Notes under the pieces: generated by a model
The model's database searches: none
What the model was told of the DNA's origin: nothing
The model's input: only the letters and a program-made list of their open reading frames with translations
Position numbers and translations under genes: made by a program
In this document: positions 63,758 to 64,000 of the stretch, piece after piece
Numbering within the stretch: the first letter of the stretch is position 1
Layout: every line of letters begins with the position of its first letter
DNA from: Zantedeschia hybrid cultivar
Lineage: Eukaryota > Streptophyta > Magnoliopsida > Alismatales > Araceae
NCBI GenBank assembly: GCA_030544215.1
Contig: JARZZO010000014.1
Coordinates: forward strand, 15,658,234 to 15,722,233
Reading direction: 5' to 3'
DNA length: 64,000 nt

Positions 63758-64000
63758 ATGTCTCGACGACCTGTAACCCGACAATCCGGACAGGGCGAAG
63801 CAGAGACGCGGGAAGCCTCAGTACAGCTACTGCCCTCCGAAGGCACCCCATCTGCTCCGCCAAGCGCGGCTCTACTAGTCATACCCGAGTCCCTCACTGT
63901 TGAAGACAACCGGATAGAGGAACTTCAGCAGCAAATGACGACACTGGCTGCCACTGTTACTTCTTTGGCGCTCCTACCAGACGTGGTATCTGCCATGGCC
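63758..64000 (+). CDS. Gypsy-type gag, N-terminal part (cut by window end)
   Basis: Open frame of 81 codons from the first ATG after the primer site (MSRRPVTRQSGQGE...), still open at the window end. It has a basic start, a Ser/Pro-rich linker and a likely helix (RIEELQQQMTTL). The position relative to LTR and primer site marks it as gag; the residues alone do not. Structural polyprotein of the element's virus-like particle. Intact as far as visible, unlike the remnant at 3640-5663. Confidence 0.65.
   Translation, partial: MSRRPVTRQSGQGEAETREASVQLLPSEGTPSAPPSAALLVIPESLTVEDNRIEELQQQMTTLAATVTSLALLPDVVSAMA

Overview
The window is nuclear DNA of a flowering plant. It is AT-rich and dominated by transposable elements: plant L1-type LINEs, long LTRs, Ty1/copia and Ty3/gypsy pieces, hAT-like TIR elements and MITEs, and one Au-SINE-like copy. 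I cannot name the species. The long, LINE-filled introns argue against a compact genome.

One host gene can be supported. It lies on the minus strand from 50861 (start codon) to 10678 (stop) and encodes a 203-residue homologue of the spliceosomal U4/U6.U5 tri-snRNP protein SNU23 (ZMAT2), with a matrin/U1-type C2H2 zinc finger. Ten coding exons join in frame with GT-AG borders. The exons total about 0.6 kb but the gene spans about 40 kb, because intron 5 (17.6 kb) and intron 9 (16.7 kb) are filled with nested transposons. No single long open frame reveals it.

Layout. 1-3130: a 90-bp AT-rich tandem repeat, a GC-rich palindromic patch, and a minus-strand copia-type LTR with a tRNA-Met-type primer site. 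About 3640-6320: a decayed minus-strand gypsy element (gag, protease, primer site, LTR). 6320-10060: little recognisable apart from a local tandem duplication. 10060-10770: last SNU23 exon and probable 3' UTR. 10771-27500 (intron 9): a LINE 3' end, a LINE broken by a hAT-like element that itself carries a smaller one, a GGTACC-rich MITE pair, and a plus-strand LINE (copy 1) split by a truncated minus LINE (which carries a 2.85-kb solo LTR) and by a second truncated plus LINE. 27501-30193: exons 9 to 6. 30194-47769 (intron 5): a LINE split by a 2.7-kb solo LTR, a near-complete minus LINE (copy 2), a hAT-like element that captured a dirigent gene, two LTRs in inverted order, and another LINE piece. 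47770-50861: exons 5 to 1, with a LINE piece in intron 4. 52731-60100: an imperfect palindrome of about 7.4 kb with roughly 2-kb arms; its right arm holds a hAT-like element, a LINE/RNase H piece and a MITE. 60900-62060: two MITEs. About 62850-64000: the start of another gypsy-type element, with LTR, primer site and gag running off the window.

The strongest points for follow-up are the 40-kb SNU23 gene with inverted LINE copies flanking exons 6-9, the large palindrome upstream of it, and the dirigent gene carried inside a hAT-like element with a perfect 8-bp target duplication. I saw no evidence of a previously undescribed enzymatic system.
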